64,000 nt of DNA from Flavobacterium defluvii (GTDB taxonomy: Bacteria > Bacteroidota > Bacteroidia > Flavobacteriales > Flavobacteriaceae): positions 868,001 to 932,000 of the forward strand of contig NZ_FQWC01000001.1 of NCBI RefSeq assembly GCF_900129555.1, given 5' to 3'. Position numbers and translations under genes: made by a program. The notes below the pieces were generated by a model. That model was not told the DNA's origin, did no database searches, and saw nothing but the letters and a program-made list of their open reading frames with translations. Shown here one piece after another: positions 25,827 through 34,587 of this stretch. Position 1 is the stretch's first letter, and every line of letters starts with the position of its first letter.

Positions 25827-25962
25827 CTTTTGATAGTAATAATTGGGAAAGTTCTTCCAGTTCATTGCTTTTAAAGTTTCTTCCTTTGTAACTTATCGGA
25901 AATTTTAATTTTTCTGTTTTAAGAATCATTTTCAATTGAGATAAGGTCACTATTATTTTCAT
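25816..25962 (-). CDS. Small protein downstream of the HUH-type protein
   Basis: 48 residues from the ATG at 25962: MKIIVTLSQLKMILKTEKL, then FPISYKGRNFKSNELEELSQLLLSKERG. It is not recognised. It begins 5 bp after the HUH-type gene and its stop codon lies in the terminator stem, so it is probably translated from the same mRNA. The C-terminal half could form an amphipathic helix. Confidence 0.55.
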   Translation of the reverse strand: MKIIVTLSQLKMILKTEKLKFPISYKGRNFKSNELEELSQLLLSKERG

Positions 25963-25967
25963 CGTTA

Positions 25968-26594
25968 CTATTTGTTTGAATCAATTAAAATATCCCAATC
26001 CTCTCCAGAAAGACCTTCTTTTGTCATATAAAAAAGCCCTGCTTTATATCGGTCATATACTGAAAAGTCAATTCTGTCATAGTGGAAATAATCTCTAATA
26101 TCATCAGTAATCTGTTCGTATAATCTTTTATTCTCAATATGGATTACAAAATGATTATGATATCCAGTTCTATTGGTAAATGGTTCCGTTGTAAAAAACA
26201 ATCTCAATTCCGTAGAATTGCCATGTTTCTCAAGCAAGAAATCATAAAGACCATGCATCTGCTTAAAACAGCTTGCTTTCTTGCGTTCCAGTTTGTAAGC
26301 CACTGTAAAGAAAAAACTCCATTCCTTTTCCCAGAGCGAATGTGCCAAACTTTTTTTGTCGGACAAACAATCAATAAGATTCCTCATAGAGTGATTTTCT
26401 TGTCTCAGGATTTTATTTTCATCAAACATTACTTCACTGTCAAAGTATCTTATGTGACCAATTGGAAATAATCTTTTCCCATTTTTCAATTTAGTTTCTG
26501 CAAACAGTTCTTCATTCTTTTTGTAGAATCTGTATATCTTACTTTTGCTTACTTTAGTGCTTCTTTTAAATTCTGTTATATTCTCATATACCAT
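25968..26594 (-). CDS. HTH plus HUH-endonuclease-like (Rep/relaxase-type) protein
   Basis: 208 residues. The N-terminal 55 residues look like a DNA-binding helix-turn-helix (TKVSKSKIYRFYKKNEELF, then RLFPIGHIRYFD). The rest shows the three HUH motifs in order: FFFTVA at 94-99 (motif 1), GYHNHFVIHI with His146 and His148 (motif 2), and FYMTKE with Tyr189 and Lys192 (YxxK, motif 3). This suggests single-strand nicking, as in rolling-circle Rep or mobilisation proteins. Motif 2 has Asn between the histidines, which is unusual. The family is not certain, but the motif order is convincing. It probably shares an mRNA with the 48-residue gene. Confidence 0.65.
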   Translation of the reverse strand: MVYENITEFKRSTKVSKSKIYRFYKKNEELFAETKLKNGKRLFPIGHIRYFDSEVMFDENKILRQENHSMRNLIDCLSDKKSLAHSLWEKEWSFFFTVAYKLERKKASCFKQMHGLYDFLLEKHGNSTELRLFFTTEPFTNRTGYHNHFVIHIENKRLYEQITDDIRDYFHYDRIDFSVYDRYKAGLFYMTKEGLSGEDWDILIDSNK

Positions 26595-26992
26595 CTTAAT
26601 ATATCTGTTAATATTTTGTTATTGATTAGATACAAGAACTCCTTACAAGGTATTAAATCAAGCATCTTCAATAATAAATACTACAGATAGTCTAAAAGTG
26701 TAGCTTTTTAGGACTTTTTTTTCAAAAAATATTTTTTTAACTGATAAATTATTGTATCAAAATGACACAGCTATACATCGCTTTGCAAAATATACTATAA
26801 CAAATTTACACTATCGAATGAAGGTCTGTAATGGCGTTTTCTTTGCATTAGTAAGAGAGGTAACTGGAAGAAAAAATGTCGATATTGATAATAAAAAGGC
26901 GAAACTACGGGAGGAGGAGGGCTCGAAAAATTTATTATCTTAAATTTGGGTTCATCAGTGTACACGTGCTACTCTGGGTTCATTAGGAACAA
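26595..26992. other. Gene-free stretch upstream of the HUH-type gene, possible nick-site region
   Basis: No credible gene. Notable are a purine run GGGAGGAGGAGGG at 26909-26921, unusual in this AT-rich island, and two near-identical 12-mers TGGGTTCAT(C/T)AG at 26947-26958 and 26975-26986 flanking GTGTACACGTGC. Such features next to an HUH-type gene could mark an origin, but this is speculative. Confidence 0.3.
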
Positions 26993-27559
26993 TTAATATG
27001 TAGCGGCTGGCGATTCTTTCGGGTCATATTTCTTAGCCATCTTTTTTGTTGTATTATTGTAGTAATATCTGCTTTCTGGAAATAATTTTCTAAAATCTTT
27101 GTATTCCTCAATATTGAATTTATAACTCAATGAACGTGCGTAGTAAAGCTCTAAATCTTTTTTTACTTTTTTTATATCTGGCGCAGTAGGATATAAAGTA
27201 ACAAAATGCTTTAATAGTTCGATTGTCGAATGAAATGAATCTTGAAAATGCAAATCTCTATCGACCATGTCTGGAAGTTTTTCAATTATTGAAGCCGAAA
27301 ATCTTGAATTAGGATATCTTTCCACATACTCTGAAAATCGGTAATAGCTTGCTCCTTCTTGAGGGAGTGCCAATGAATCCCTATACTGAACAGCTTTATC
27401 TTTCAACTCACTTTCAGGATGCAATAATATAAAAGTATCCATTGCTGATACCGTCATTTGGCTCATAGCACTTTCAAATTCTTTTGCTTCTGAATCTTTG
27501 CTCTGGGAATGTAAAATTGCAGAGCCCATTACCAGTAAGCTTAAAATAATTTTTCTCAT
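26993..27559 (-). CDS. Secreted protein, unknown function
   Basis: 188 residues from Met at 27559 (MRKIILSLLVMGSAILHSQS), which gives a clean signal peptide; the frame is open 14 codons further to 27601. The mature part is helical with repeated short patterns ending in YP(N/T)(S/A) or FPES (RYPNSRF, LYPTAPD, LFPESRYY), suggesting three TPR-like repeats. I do not recognise the family. It directly follows the lipoprotein gene (27602-28297) and probably shares its mRNA. Confidence 0.6.
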   Translation of the reverse strand: MRKIILSLLVMGSAILHSQSKDSEAKEFESAMSQMTVSAMDTFILLHPESELKDKAVQYRDSLALPQEGASYYRFSEYVERYPNSRFSASIIEKLPDMVDRDLHFQDSFHSTIELLKHFVTLYPTAPDIKKVKKDLELYYARSLSYKFNIEEYKDFRKLFPESRYYYNNTTKKMAKKYDPKESPAATY

Positions 27560-27601
27560 TTTGGTTAAATTTATAGCAGATAATATTTTGGTAATAATCA
27601 T

Positions 27602-28297
27602 TTAGTGAATACAGATATCTTCAAACGATTTTACATCCGATGTATACAAAATCTCAGTTACTTGGCTTTTCTCAAAATTATAAATGACCAAAATTTGGCG
27701 GTCTGTATTGTCAATTCCATTGTAAACGAAAACATTGATTCCGATGGGTCTTTGAGAAGTGTAAACACTTACTGGTTTCCAATTATAATATTTCTTAAGA
27801 AAATCATGAGCAGAATACTCTTCATTTGGTTCCCCAATTTGACGAATCATATTTTTTTTATTTCCAGATATTATTAAACTTCTAATTTCTGCGAACGTTT
27901 TCTTAGAGAGGGAAGAATTTACTTGAACTTCATTTGTTTTTAATAATTCTATTGATTTCGCTAAGACATTATCATCTGTAACTTTTGGCAAATCATACGT
28001 TATTTTGAATTTTCTACCAATATAATTTCCGTCATCAAAGTTGTATTCACAATAATCTGGAAGATAAATTATCACGTCTTTACCTTTTTCATCCATGAAC
28101 AGATAGTAACAATCATCGACACATTCAACTTTTTTAAAAATTATTATCTCACTCCCAACATTAGATTTAGAGTCTTCAATCCCACTTGATTTTTTGCTTT
28201 CTCTTACTTCTTCTTGTTGCGTTTTTGAAATTGATGGCTCTATTTTTTTACAACTAAATACAATAATTATAATTCCTAATGCTAAAGTTTTTTTCAT
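27602..28297 (-). CDS. Lipoprotein, unknown function
   Basis: 231 residues with a lipoprotein signal (IIIVFSCKK, Cys16), a Ser/Lys/Glu-rich linker (about 18-48), and a beta-rich body. The C-terminal part (about 140-225) reads IRQIGEPNEEYSAHDFLKKYYNWKP and NTDRQILVIYNFEKSQVTEILY, which resembles small periplasmic domains of the BLIP/SmpA type; this is weak. It is divergent from the XRE regulator across a perfect operator-like palindrome, so it is probably controlled by it. Confidence 0.6.
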   Translation of the reverse strand: MKKTLALGIIIIVFSCKKIEPSISKTQQEEVRESKKSSGIEDSKSNVGSEIIIFKKVECVDDCYYLFMDEKGKDVIIYLPDYCEYNFDDGNYIGRKFKITYDLPKVTDDNVLAKSIELLKTNEVQVNSSLSKKTFAEIRSLIISGNKKNMIRQIGEPNEEYSAHDFLKKYYNWKPVSVYTSQRPIGINVFVYNGIDNTDRQILVIYNFEKSQVTEILYTSDVKSFEDICIH

Positions 28298-28355
28298 AGA
28301 ATAGAGGTTAAATTATTTTGAAGGTCATTTTTGATTTATAACACAAATATACAAA

Positions 28356-28375
28356 TTATAGCACAAGTGCTATAA
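28356..28375. promoter_or_regulatory. Operator-like palindrome between the lipoprotein and XRE genes
   Basis: Perfect 9-bp arms TTATAGCAC / GTGCTATAA with AA between. A near half-site TTATAACAC lies at 28336-28344, 20 bp to the left. Its place, 34 bp before the XRE start and 59 bp before the lipoprotein start, fits control of both divergent promoters by the XRE protein. Confidence 0.65.
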
Positions 28376-28408
28376 TAATTCTGTTATTAAAATCTTCATT
28401 TTGATGAA

Positions 28409-28681
28409 GTGAAAAAAGATGAAACTAAATCCAGAAAACTAATCTTCGACCAAGAAGGATTAGAGTCGCTAGCAAAGCGACTAAAAGAAATACGCTCTGA
28501 AAAAGGTATATCGCAGGAAGAACTAGCGTATCGTTCCGAAATAACTTTATCACAGATTGCAAGAATAGAGACTATAAAAATAAATCCTACTGTAAGTACT
28601 ATATTTAAAATTGCCAGAGCATTAAATGTGACTCCGAGCGAAATATTTAATTTTGAATTAAATTCAGTTTCTAACGAATAA
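28409..28681 (+). CDS. XRE-family transcriptional regulator
   Basis: 90 residues from a GTG start; no ATG lies in frame nearby. A single helix-turn-helix domain spans about 18-78 (LAKRLKEIRSEKGISQEELA, then SEITLSQIARIETIKINPTVSTIFKIARALNVTPSEIF). It is typical of small repressors of mobile elements. It is divergent from the lipoprotein gene, with the palindrome above as the likely binding site. Its target could also include other island genes. Confidence 0.9.
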   Translation: MKKDETKSRKLIFDQEGLESLAKRLKEIRSEKGISQEELAYRSEITLSQIARIETIKINPTVSTIFKIARALNVTPSEIFNFELNSVSNE

Positions 28682-28745
28682 CACTAATAAACAGATTGCT
28701 AAATAATAATTACAAAAAAAGCTACTCTTTTATGAATAGCTCTAT

Positions 28746-29369
28746 TTAATACAAATCAGGATTAGAATCCGTTTTCCATGTATAAGATAATTTAGGAAAT
28801 AATTCCTCATCTCCCGAAATAGTTTTCCAGTATAATAGTTTACCTCTTATTTTTAATTCTGCCATGCCCATAATTATAAGTTTACCTTGACTAATATGAG
28901 TAATTTGAACTTTGGCTTTTTTTAATCTTAATTTTCCATTTACGGACAATACAGATGGATAAGATTCATTATTGGGATAAAATGTACCTGTAATTTCTCC
29001 ATCATCCATATCTACGTCAATTACAAAAGAGAGATAAGGCATAGGTTGCGGGTTAATAATATCTCCTTCGGAAGCCCAAGAGCCTTTCAAAAATTGTCTT
29101 CTTAATATTTGTTTCTTTTTTATCACATTATAAACAAAATAAGAAGCTATACAAATTGCAGAAATTAAAGATATTAAAACTGAAAATATACTAATGTAAT
29201 CTGATTTGGATAGTGAATCATTATTCTTTTCCAAATTTGTTAATCTACTTTGTGTTTCTTTTATTGTGTGCGTAGTTAGATTTAAAACTGTACTGTCTGA
29301 TTTTCGTTGTTTTTCTAAAAGAATAATTCTATTCTGTAAGCTTATTATTAGAGAATCTCTACTATCCAT
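28746..29369 (-). CDS. Membrane protein of the nuclease operon
   Basis: 207 residues. A predicted coiled coil (about 6-50) is followed by one transmembrane helix (59-82, ISIFSVLISLISAICIASYF), a basic KKKQILRRQ, and a soluble beta-rich domain (about 100-200, FVIDVDMDDGEITGTFYPN). I do not recognise the family. It is third in a tight operon behind an HNH protein and a PD-(D/E)XK-like protein (gaps 16 and 0 bp). In such modules a membrane protein may be the cell-killing effector; that is inference. Confidence 0.6.
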   Translation of the reverse strand: MDSRDSLIISLQNRIILLEKQRKSDSTVLNLTTHTIKETQSRLTNLEKNNDSLSKSDYISIFSVLISLISAICIASYFVYNVIKKKQILRRQFLKGSWASEGDIINPQPMPYLSFVIDVDMDDGEITGTFYPNNESYPSVLSVNGKLRLKKAKVQITHISQGKLIIMGMAELKIRGKLLYWKTISGDEELFPKLSYTWKTDSNPDLY

Positions 29370-29385
29370 TATTTATTATTTTTTT

Positions 29386-30117
29386 CTATAACTCATTAGT
29401 TTCATCTAAATCGACTTTTAATATTTCGCTACTATCTTTCTTTTTTATTATGAGTGTTGCCACTTTCCAATTGTCACTTGTACCATCTCCAAATTTCCAC
29501 TTTTCAATTCCTTTTTCTCCAAACAAAAAATAACCTCTATCTTCTAATCCTTTTAATAATTCATTTAATTGAAATCCCATTTGAATCTTATCATACGTTT
29601 CTACCATACTGCTTATATCACCATAATCAACTAGTTCTTGAAAAATACTCCCAATGTATTCCGCCTCTTCTTTATTATCTATATCATCATAATCTGTTCG
29701 ATAGCCATGCGAATCTGAAATGACTGTCAGTAATTCTTTACCTGAAGTAATTCTACTAATTAATCTTGGTTTATTCTTCTTTTCCTTGTCAATTGCATCA
29801 TTAATTGTAGATTTTACCCAATTTTCATGGTTTAACTTCATATATCTAAGAATGTCTTCAGTATATGTTTCTGTTAACTCATCAATTTCTTTATGATGAT
29901 TTCTACAAAGTAAAATAAGATTATTAAAAAGGTCGTAGTCATTGATATTTGGCTTATATCTTGGCCCATTTGATTTACTACTGATTATATGACATTCCTC
30001 TCCAATATTAAATTCATTTTTTTCTACTCCATCATTAAAAAGTTCTGTTTTACAAATAGAACATCTGTTACCTGATTTTGCCCAAAGGCTTTTTCTAGTT
30101 TTGTCAGTTATAGCCAT
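29386..30117 (-). CDS. HNH endonuclease-domain protein
   Basis: 243 residues. The N-terminal HNH domain is complete: Cys19-x-x-Cys22, EECHII with His43, the asparagine near LFNNLILL (Asn66), and CRNHHKEID with Cys71, His74, His75. The C-terminal two thirds (about 95-243) have no recognised domain and contain acidic helices (DDIDNKEEAEYIGSIFQEL). Its start codon abuts the stop of the upstream nuclease-like gene with no gap, which means coupled translation. It is a likely DNA-cutting component of a defence module. Confidence 0.85.
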   Translation of the reverse strand: MAITDKTRKSLWAKSGNRCSICKTELFNDGVEKNEFNIGEECHIISSKSNGPRYKPNINDYDLFNNLILLCRNHHKEIDELTETYTEDILRYMKLNHENWVKSTINDAIDKEKKNKPRLISRITSGKELLTVISDSHGYRTDYDDIDNKEEAEYIGSIFQELVDYGDISSMVETYDKIQMGFQLNELLKGLEDRGYFLFGEKGIEKWKFGDGTSDNWKVATLIIKKKDSSEILKVDLDETNEL

Positions 30118-31590
30118 TTATTTTACATTTGATGCAGATTTTTTCCTACCCGCATCTATTAATATTATGTTTGGCGACTTATCAATTTTTAGCTCTTTAA
30201 GTATTTTAATTACCTTGTTGTATTCTGGTATATCAAAATATAAAATTACTTTAATTGAATCTTTAGTTTTATTTGCCTTTTCATAAATTTCAACTTGTTT
30301 TTCTAAATTTTGTTTAAGCTTTGAATTCGATGCAAGTTTAAACTCAATTAAGGTTTTATCGTTTGAACCTTTTGATATTGAATAATCTACAGGTCCTCTT
30401 CCGTTATTAGATTCTCTATTAACATCGTAGTCAGTTGCGAACCATGTCAGGCGATATATAATCTGTAAATCCTCCTCTCTCTTAATTGGCTGATGATTAA
30501 TATAAAATAGTCGATATCCATCGTTATTCTCAATTACATCTTTTAAAAACAGTAATCTCTTTTTTGCCTCTTCATAGGAACCATTTTTATCAATGCTATA
30601 AAAATCAGTTTTCTCTAGAAGAGTTTCCACAAATTTTTGAACTTGAGTTATAAACTTAGATTCCGTTTCTTGTACTTTCTTAGTTGAAATCTTTTTTGCT
30701 CCCTCTTTATTTTCTTCTTTTAATTTAACGTAATATTTTATTATTTCAGGATATTTTTTTACTGTTTCAATTACTGCCAATGAAATTTCTTTCTGTGTAT
30801 TTCTCTTATTGCCTGCATGTTTTGGTAATGATTTTGTAAAATAATTATTTATTTCATGCTTTAATTGGTCATTGGATATACTATTACATATACTCCGAAA
30901 ATCACCTCTTAAATCGTTACTATTTATCCAATTGTCATCTTTAGTTAAAATATCTCTTGGAGTTAATATTACATAATCATTAAAAATGAAAGGTAAAACA
31001 TATTCTTTTGGCATCCACCTCTCAAGCTCATAATCGAAATATACTTTATCAACATTAACTTTTCTTAATAGTTTTTCGTCAACATTTCGGACTGCAAATT
31101 CTTGCGTGTAATCAAGTAAAAATTCCTTCGTTAGATTAGTTGTGAAATCACTTATATTATCTTTACCAACACCAATTTCAAAAAGGCAAGCTTTTTCTAA
31201 ATGAGAAGACTGAGTTATTTTTTCTTTTCCTAAATCATCGAAGACAATATGCATGGAACTTGAAAATGATTTAGCAAATTTTTCGCCTAGCCCACTTCCT
31301 CCATTACCAACTTTACTATAACCAAACCAATTTTGTTTTACTTCAGGAAATAAATACCAAGACCTTATTTCTCCAATATTGGTAACACCTATTTCTGATT
31401 TGTCTTTTAAAAAAACTAAATACTTTAAAATCTGGTTATGTAATTCCTTATATTCACTTTTTTTACTTCCAAAAAGCAAAAAAGGGTCAATAAACAATGG
31501 CAAATCATTTATCAAAGAAATATTAAAGGCACCATAGTCTTCCAGTTTTGAACACTCAATATTAAAAAAATCAGTAAAGTATATTTTCAT
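30118..31590 (-). CDS. Large protein with C-terminal PD-(D/E)XK-like nuclease motif
   Basis: 490 residues, not recognised as a named family. The C-terminal region has the arrangement Asp402 (RGPVDYSISKG), then Glu416-x-Lys418 (LIEFKLAS), then Gln432 (LEKQVEIYEK), a PD-(D/E)XK nuclease fingerprint. The first 390 residues are mixed helix and strand with no recognised motif (TDFFNIECSKLEDYGAFN start; MPKEYVLPFIF, VILTPRDILTKDD). It heads the operon with the HNH and membrane proteins and is divergent from the Septu-like pair. A sensor plus nuclease role is inferred. Confidence 0.6.
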   Translation of the reverse strand: MKIYFTDFFNIECSKLEDYGAFNISLINDLPLFIDPFLLFGSKKSEYKELHNQILKYLVFLKDKSEIGVTNIGEIRSWYLFPEVKQNWFGYSKVGNGGSGLGEKFAKSFSSSMHIVFDDLGKEKITQSSHLEKACLFEIGVGKDNISDFTTNLTKEFLLDYTQEFAVRNVDEKLLRKVNVDKVYFDYELERWMPKEYVLPFIFNDYVILTPRDILTKDDNWINSNDLRGDFRSICNSISNDQLKHEINNYFTKSLPKHAGNKRNTQKEISLAVIETVKKYPEIIKYYVKLKEENKEGAKKISTKKVQETESKFITQVQKFVETLLEKTDFYSIDKNGSYEEAKKRLLFLKDVIENNDGYRLFYINHQPIKREEDLQIIYRLTWFATDYDVNRESNNGRGPVDYSISKGSNDKTLIEFKLASNSKLKQNLEKQVEIYEKANKTKDSIKVILYFDIPEYNKVIKILKELKIDKSPNIILIDAGRKKSASNVK

Positions 31591-31768
31591 CTTTTAAGTT
31601 GTATTAAGTAAAGTTTTGGAGATGAAGTTATGAAAAATATTAATTCTATCAATTTGTAAATCAGTTATTTTAATTAACTGAATATAGTCGGATAGTTTTT
31701 AAATTCTTAAGAAACTATTTCAATTTATTAGTCATAAATGTAAATCAATCTTTATTATTGATATTTTA

Positions 31769-31776
31769 TATATTTG
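31769..31776 (+). promoter_or_regulatory. Possible -7 element of the Septu-like operon
   Basis: TATATTTG, a full TANNTTTG match, 17 bp before the ATG. No clear -33 TTG at the right distance. Confidence 0.4.
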
Positions 31777-31792
31777 GATAAAATTGATAAAA

Positions 31793-33739
31793 ATGAGATT
31801 ATCTATAAATTCCAAAAAAGAAATACTTAAAATCATTATTGAAAGCAGAACCGATTTCTTAAGTGAAAATGAAACTAGATATTCGGAAGGAACATTCGAT
31901 TTTTTGAATAAAATTTGGAATTTAAAGGAGATGCCTTCAACAGATTCTCGCTATACCAATGCTGAAGGGGATATTTATCAACATATGATAAACAATAACG
32001 ATTGGGATTTTTATTACTTGTTTGTTGAGATTTTAAAAGTATATGATGATGATGAAAAATTTATTACTCTAATACACACATTTCTTTTACCCGAATATAG
32101 AAAGGATGAGGACGAAATAATAGCATATGTAGTTGAATTTAACTTGAAATTAGAAGCTGATAAACTAAAATTATCAATATATGATTATGCAAATGGAGGT
32201 ATTCCTATTTATCACATTTATCCACTAGAAGAAGTCGATAATATTCCAATTGAGATTAAAAAAAACTCTATTCCTTTTGTTGTTTTTAAACTTGGTGAGA
32301 AAAACAATATTAATTCCATAAAACATTCTGAATTTTTTCTGCTCAGAGAAAATTATTGGGATGATTATAGTAGTAGAACGACTTTTTACCTATATTATAT
32401 CAAAGATAGTTTTACCAACGTAATTGGTGAAATAAAAATAATGGTGAAAGATATTGCAGAAACAATAGAGGTTATTCCTCTGCAATTTTATAGTCTTGCA
32501 AATGATTTTTGCAGTTTGGGTCAAAAAGAAGAATTTTACAAAAGATTAAAAGATTTTTTTCCAAATAATTTTGAAGACATTCTATTTGCCCTTTGTGATT
32601 GTGCTTTTTTCTCAACTAAATTAGAAGATTTTGAAAAAAATCATCGTTTTAAAAATTCTCTAATAAGATATGATTATGCGGAAAGAACACTTCGATTAAT
32701 TAAATATCAATTATTAAATTATGATTTAAATAATCTATTTCATTTTGAATATAATTTTACTCCCAAATATTCTAAAGAATCTGTAAACATTTCATTTAAA
32801 TTTGACAATAATAAAATTTTAGCAAATAGGATTTATGCAATTATTGGTAAGAATGGAACAGGTAAAACACAACTTTTGACCTCTTTACCCCTAAATATTG
32901 CACAAAACAATTCATCATTTTTTTCACCAAGAGTTCCTCTTTTTAGTAAAATGATTTCTGTTTCATATAGTATATTTGATAGATTTAAAATTCCCTTAAA
33001 AACTAGTAAGTTTAATTATGTATACTGTGGCCTGAAAAATGAAAAAGGAAAATATATTAGCGAGCAAGGTTTACTTTTGAGATTTCACTATACATGGAAA
33101 AAAATCGAATCCTTAGAGAGAATCAACAAATGGCGTACAATTCTTTTGAACTTTATTGAAGAAGATATTGTAAATTCTTTTTTGATAAAAAAAGAATCGA
33201 TAACCTCATTCAATAATCAATATAGAGTAGATATTGATGGTTTTAACAAAGTAAAGGATTATTTAAGTTCAGGGCAAAATATTTTATTATACATTATTAC
33301 AGAAATAACTGCAAACATACGATTTGACTCTTTAATTCTATATGATGAGCCTGAAACGCATTTACATCCTAATGCTATTTCACAATTAATAAATACGATT
33401 TATGAATTAGTTGATGAATTTCAATCTTATTGTATTATTGGAACACATTCACCATTAATTATTCAAGAACTTCTTTCTAAAAATGTTTACGTGATGGAAA
33501 GAAATGGAAATACCCCTGACATACGAAGAATAGGAATTGAATCATTTGGTGAAAATTTAAATACATTGACAGATGATGTTTTCGGAAACAGAGAAATACA
33601 AAAACAATATAAACGCATAATCGATGAGCAGATTGAAAATGGAAAAAAGTATGATGAAATCCTAGATTTAATTCAATTTGACAACTCTCCTTTAAGTCTA
33701 AATGCAAGATTATATATAAAAAGTAAGCTTAAATCATGA
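31793..33739 (+). CDS. AAA/ABC-type ATPase with AbiJ-NTD-like N-terminus (PtuA-like)
   Basis: 648 residues from the ATG at 31793; a TTG three codons upstream is less likely. Residues 1-105 resemble AbiJ N-terminal domain 3, recognised by PSTDSRYTNAEGDIYQH and NNNDWDFYYLF. The ATPase half has Walker A GKNGTGKT (352-359), a signature-like LSSGQN, Walker B LILYDEPETHLHP (Asp518, Glu519) and the H-loop IGTHSPL. It overlaps the following HNH gene by 4 bp. ATPase plus HNH in this order is the layout of Septu (PtuA/PtuB) anti-phage systems. The AbiJ-like front end is the unusual part. Confidence 0.75.
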   Translation: MRLSINSKKEILKIIIESRTDFLSENETRYSEGTFDFLNKIWNLKEMPSTDSRYTNAEGDIYQHMINNNDWDFYYLFVEILKVYDDDEKFITLIHTFLLPEYRKDEDEIIAYVVEFNLKLEADKLKLSIYDYANGGIPIYHIYPLEEVDNIPIEIKKNSIPFVVFKLGEKNNINSIKHSEFFLLRENYWDDYSSRTTFYLYYIKDSFTNVIGEIKIMVKDIAETIEVIPLQFYSLANDFCSLGQKEEFYKRLKDFFPNNFEDILFALCDCAFFSTKLEDFEKNHRFKNSLIRYDYAERTLRLIKYQLLNYDLNNLFHFEYNFTPKYSKESVNISFKFDNNKILANRIYAIIGKNGTGKTQLLTSLPLNIAQNNSSFFSPRVPLFSKMISVSYSIFDRFKIPLKTSKFNYVYCGLKNEKGKYISEQGLLLRFHYTWKKIESLERINKWRTILLNFIEEDIVNSFLIKKESITSFNNQYRVDIDGFNKVKDYLSSGQNILLYIITEITANIRFDSLILYDEPETHLHPNAISQLINTIYELVDEFQSYCIIGTHSPLIIQELLSKNVYVMERNGNTPDIRRIGIESFGENLNTLTDDVFGNREIQKQYKRIIDEQIENGKKYDEILDLIQFDNSPLSLNARLYIKSKLKS

Positions 33740-34587
33740 AAAATTTAAACTTCTATAACAAGGATGAATCTTTTTCATTTCATCAAAATATTGTGCGGTC
33801 TAAGCGAGCAATGGAAAAAGACCCTGAAATTCGGAATCGCCTCCTAGCCCTTAACGATGAAATTAAAAGTTTATATGAATCCTATAAAAACAATTTCGAT
33901 ACTAATGATTTGGAATCATTAAAAGCTCATGGTTATGTGGACCAAAATAAATTAGACTTATTAAGTTTATACTCATTTAAAAGCAGTATAATACAAAAAT
34001 TTAAAAAAGGTATAACAACGACCGCCACTAATAGAGTGATTAATACATGCCAAAATTGCACTATTGGGGAGGTCAGTTCATTCGACCACGTACTTCCTAA
34101 AGAAGAGTTTACAGAATTTGTTGTAAATCCTCTTAATCTTTTTCCTAGCTGTTCAGTTTGTAATAGTTCAAAAGGAAAATACTGGTTTAAAAATGGACAA
34201 AGAATATTCCTTAATCTTTATCTAGATATTCTTCCTAATTTACAGTATCTTTTCGTTAAAGTTTCTTTTGTTGACAATACATTCATAACAGATTTTACTG
34301 TTCAAAACCCAAATAATATTGATACAACCTTGTTTAATATTATCGAAAGTCATTATAAAAGCTTACATTTAACTAAAAGATTTTCCGACTCTAATGATAA
34401 AGTAATTCCTGCATTTCAAAATTCTCTAAAACCATTTATAGGTAAATTACCATTAGACGAAATTATAATAACTGCTAAAGAGACGATTGAATTAAATCGG
34501 AGTTTTTTTGGATATAATTATTGGCAAAGTATTTTAGAACTAGAATTACTTAAAAATTCGGATTTTCTTGATTCGTTAGTAAAGTGA
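33736..34587 (+). CDS. HNH nuclease partner (PtuB-like)
   Basis: 283 residues. The HNH core is Cys105-x-x-Cys108 (CQNCTIG), FDHVLPK with Asp117-His118, then NPLNLFPSCSVCNSSKG with Asn134, Cys139 and Cys142. N- and C-terminal helical parts flank it. The ATG overlaps the ATPase stop by 4 bp (ATGA), so the two are translated together. This is the effector position of a Septu-type pair: the ATPase would sense or restrain and the HNH would cut nucleic acid. The divergence from known PtuB is not measured. Confidence 0.75.
   Translation: MKNLNFYNKDESFSFHQNIVRSKRAMEKDPEIRNRLLALNDEIKSLYESYKNNFDTNDLESLKAHGYVDQNKLDLLSLYSFKSSIIQKFKKGITTTATNRVINTCQNCTIGEVSSFDHVLPKEEFTEFVVNPLNLFPSCSVCNSSKGKYWFKNGQRIFLNLYLDILPNLQYLFVKVSFVDNTFITDFTVQNPNNIDTTLFNIIESHYKSLHLTKRFSDSNDKVIPAFQNSLKPFIGKLPLDEIIITAKETIELNRSFFGYNYWQSILELELLKNSDFLDSLVK

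Noticed and set aside
26752..26943. 63-codon open frame upstream of the HUH-type gene
   Set aside because: Codon use is unlike its neighbours, the product has no recognisable pattern, and it lacks a promoter match.
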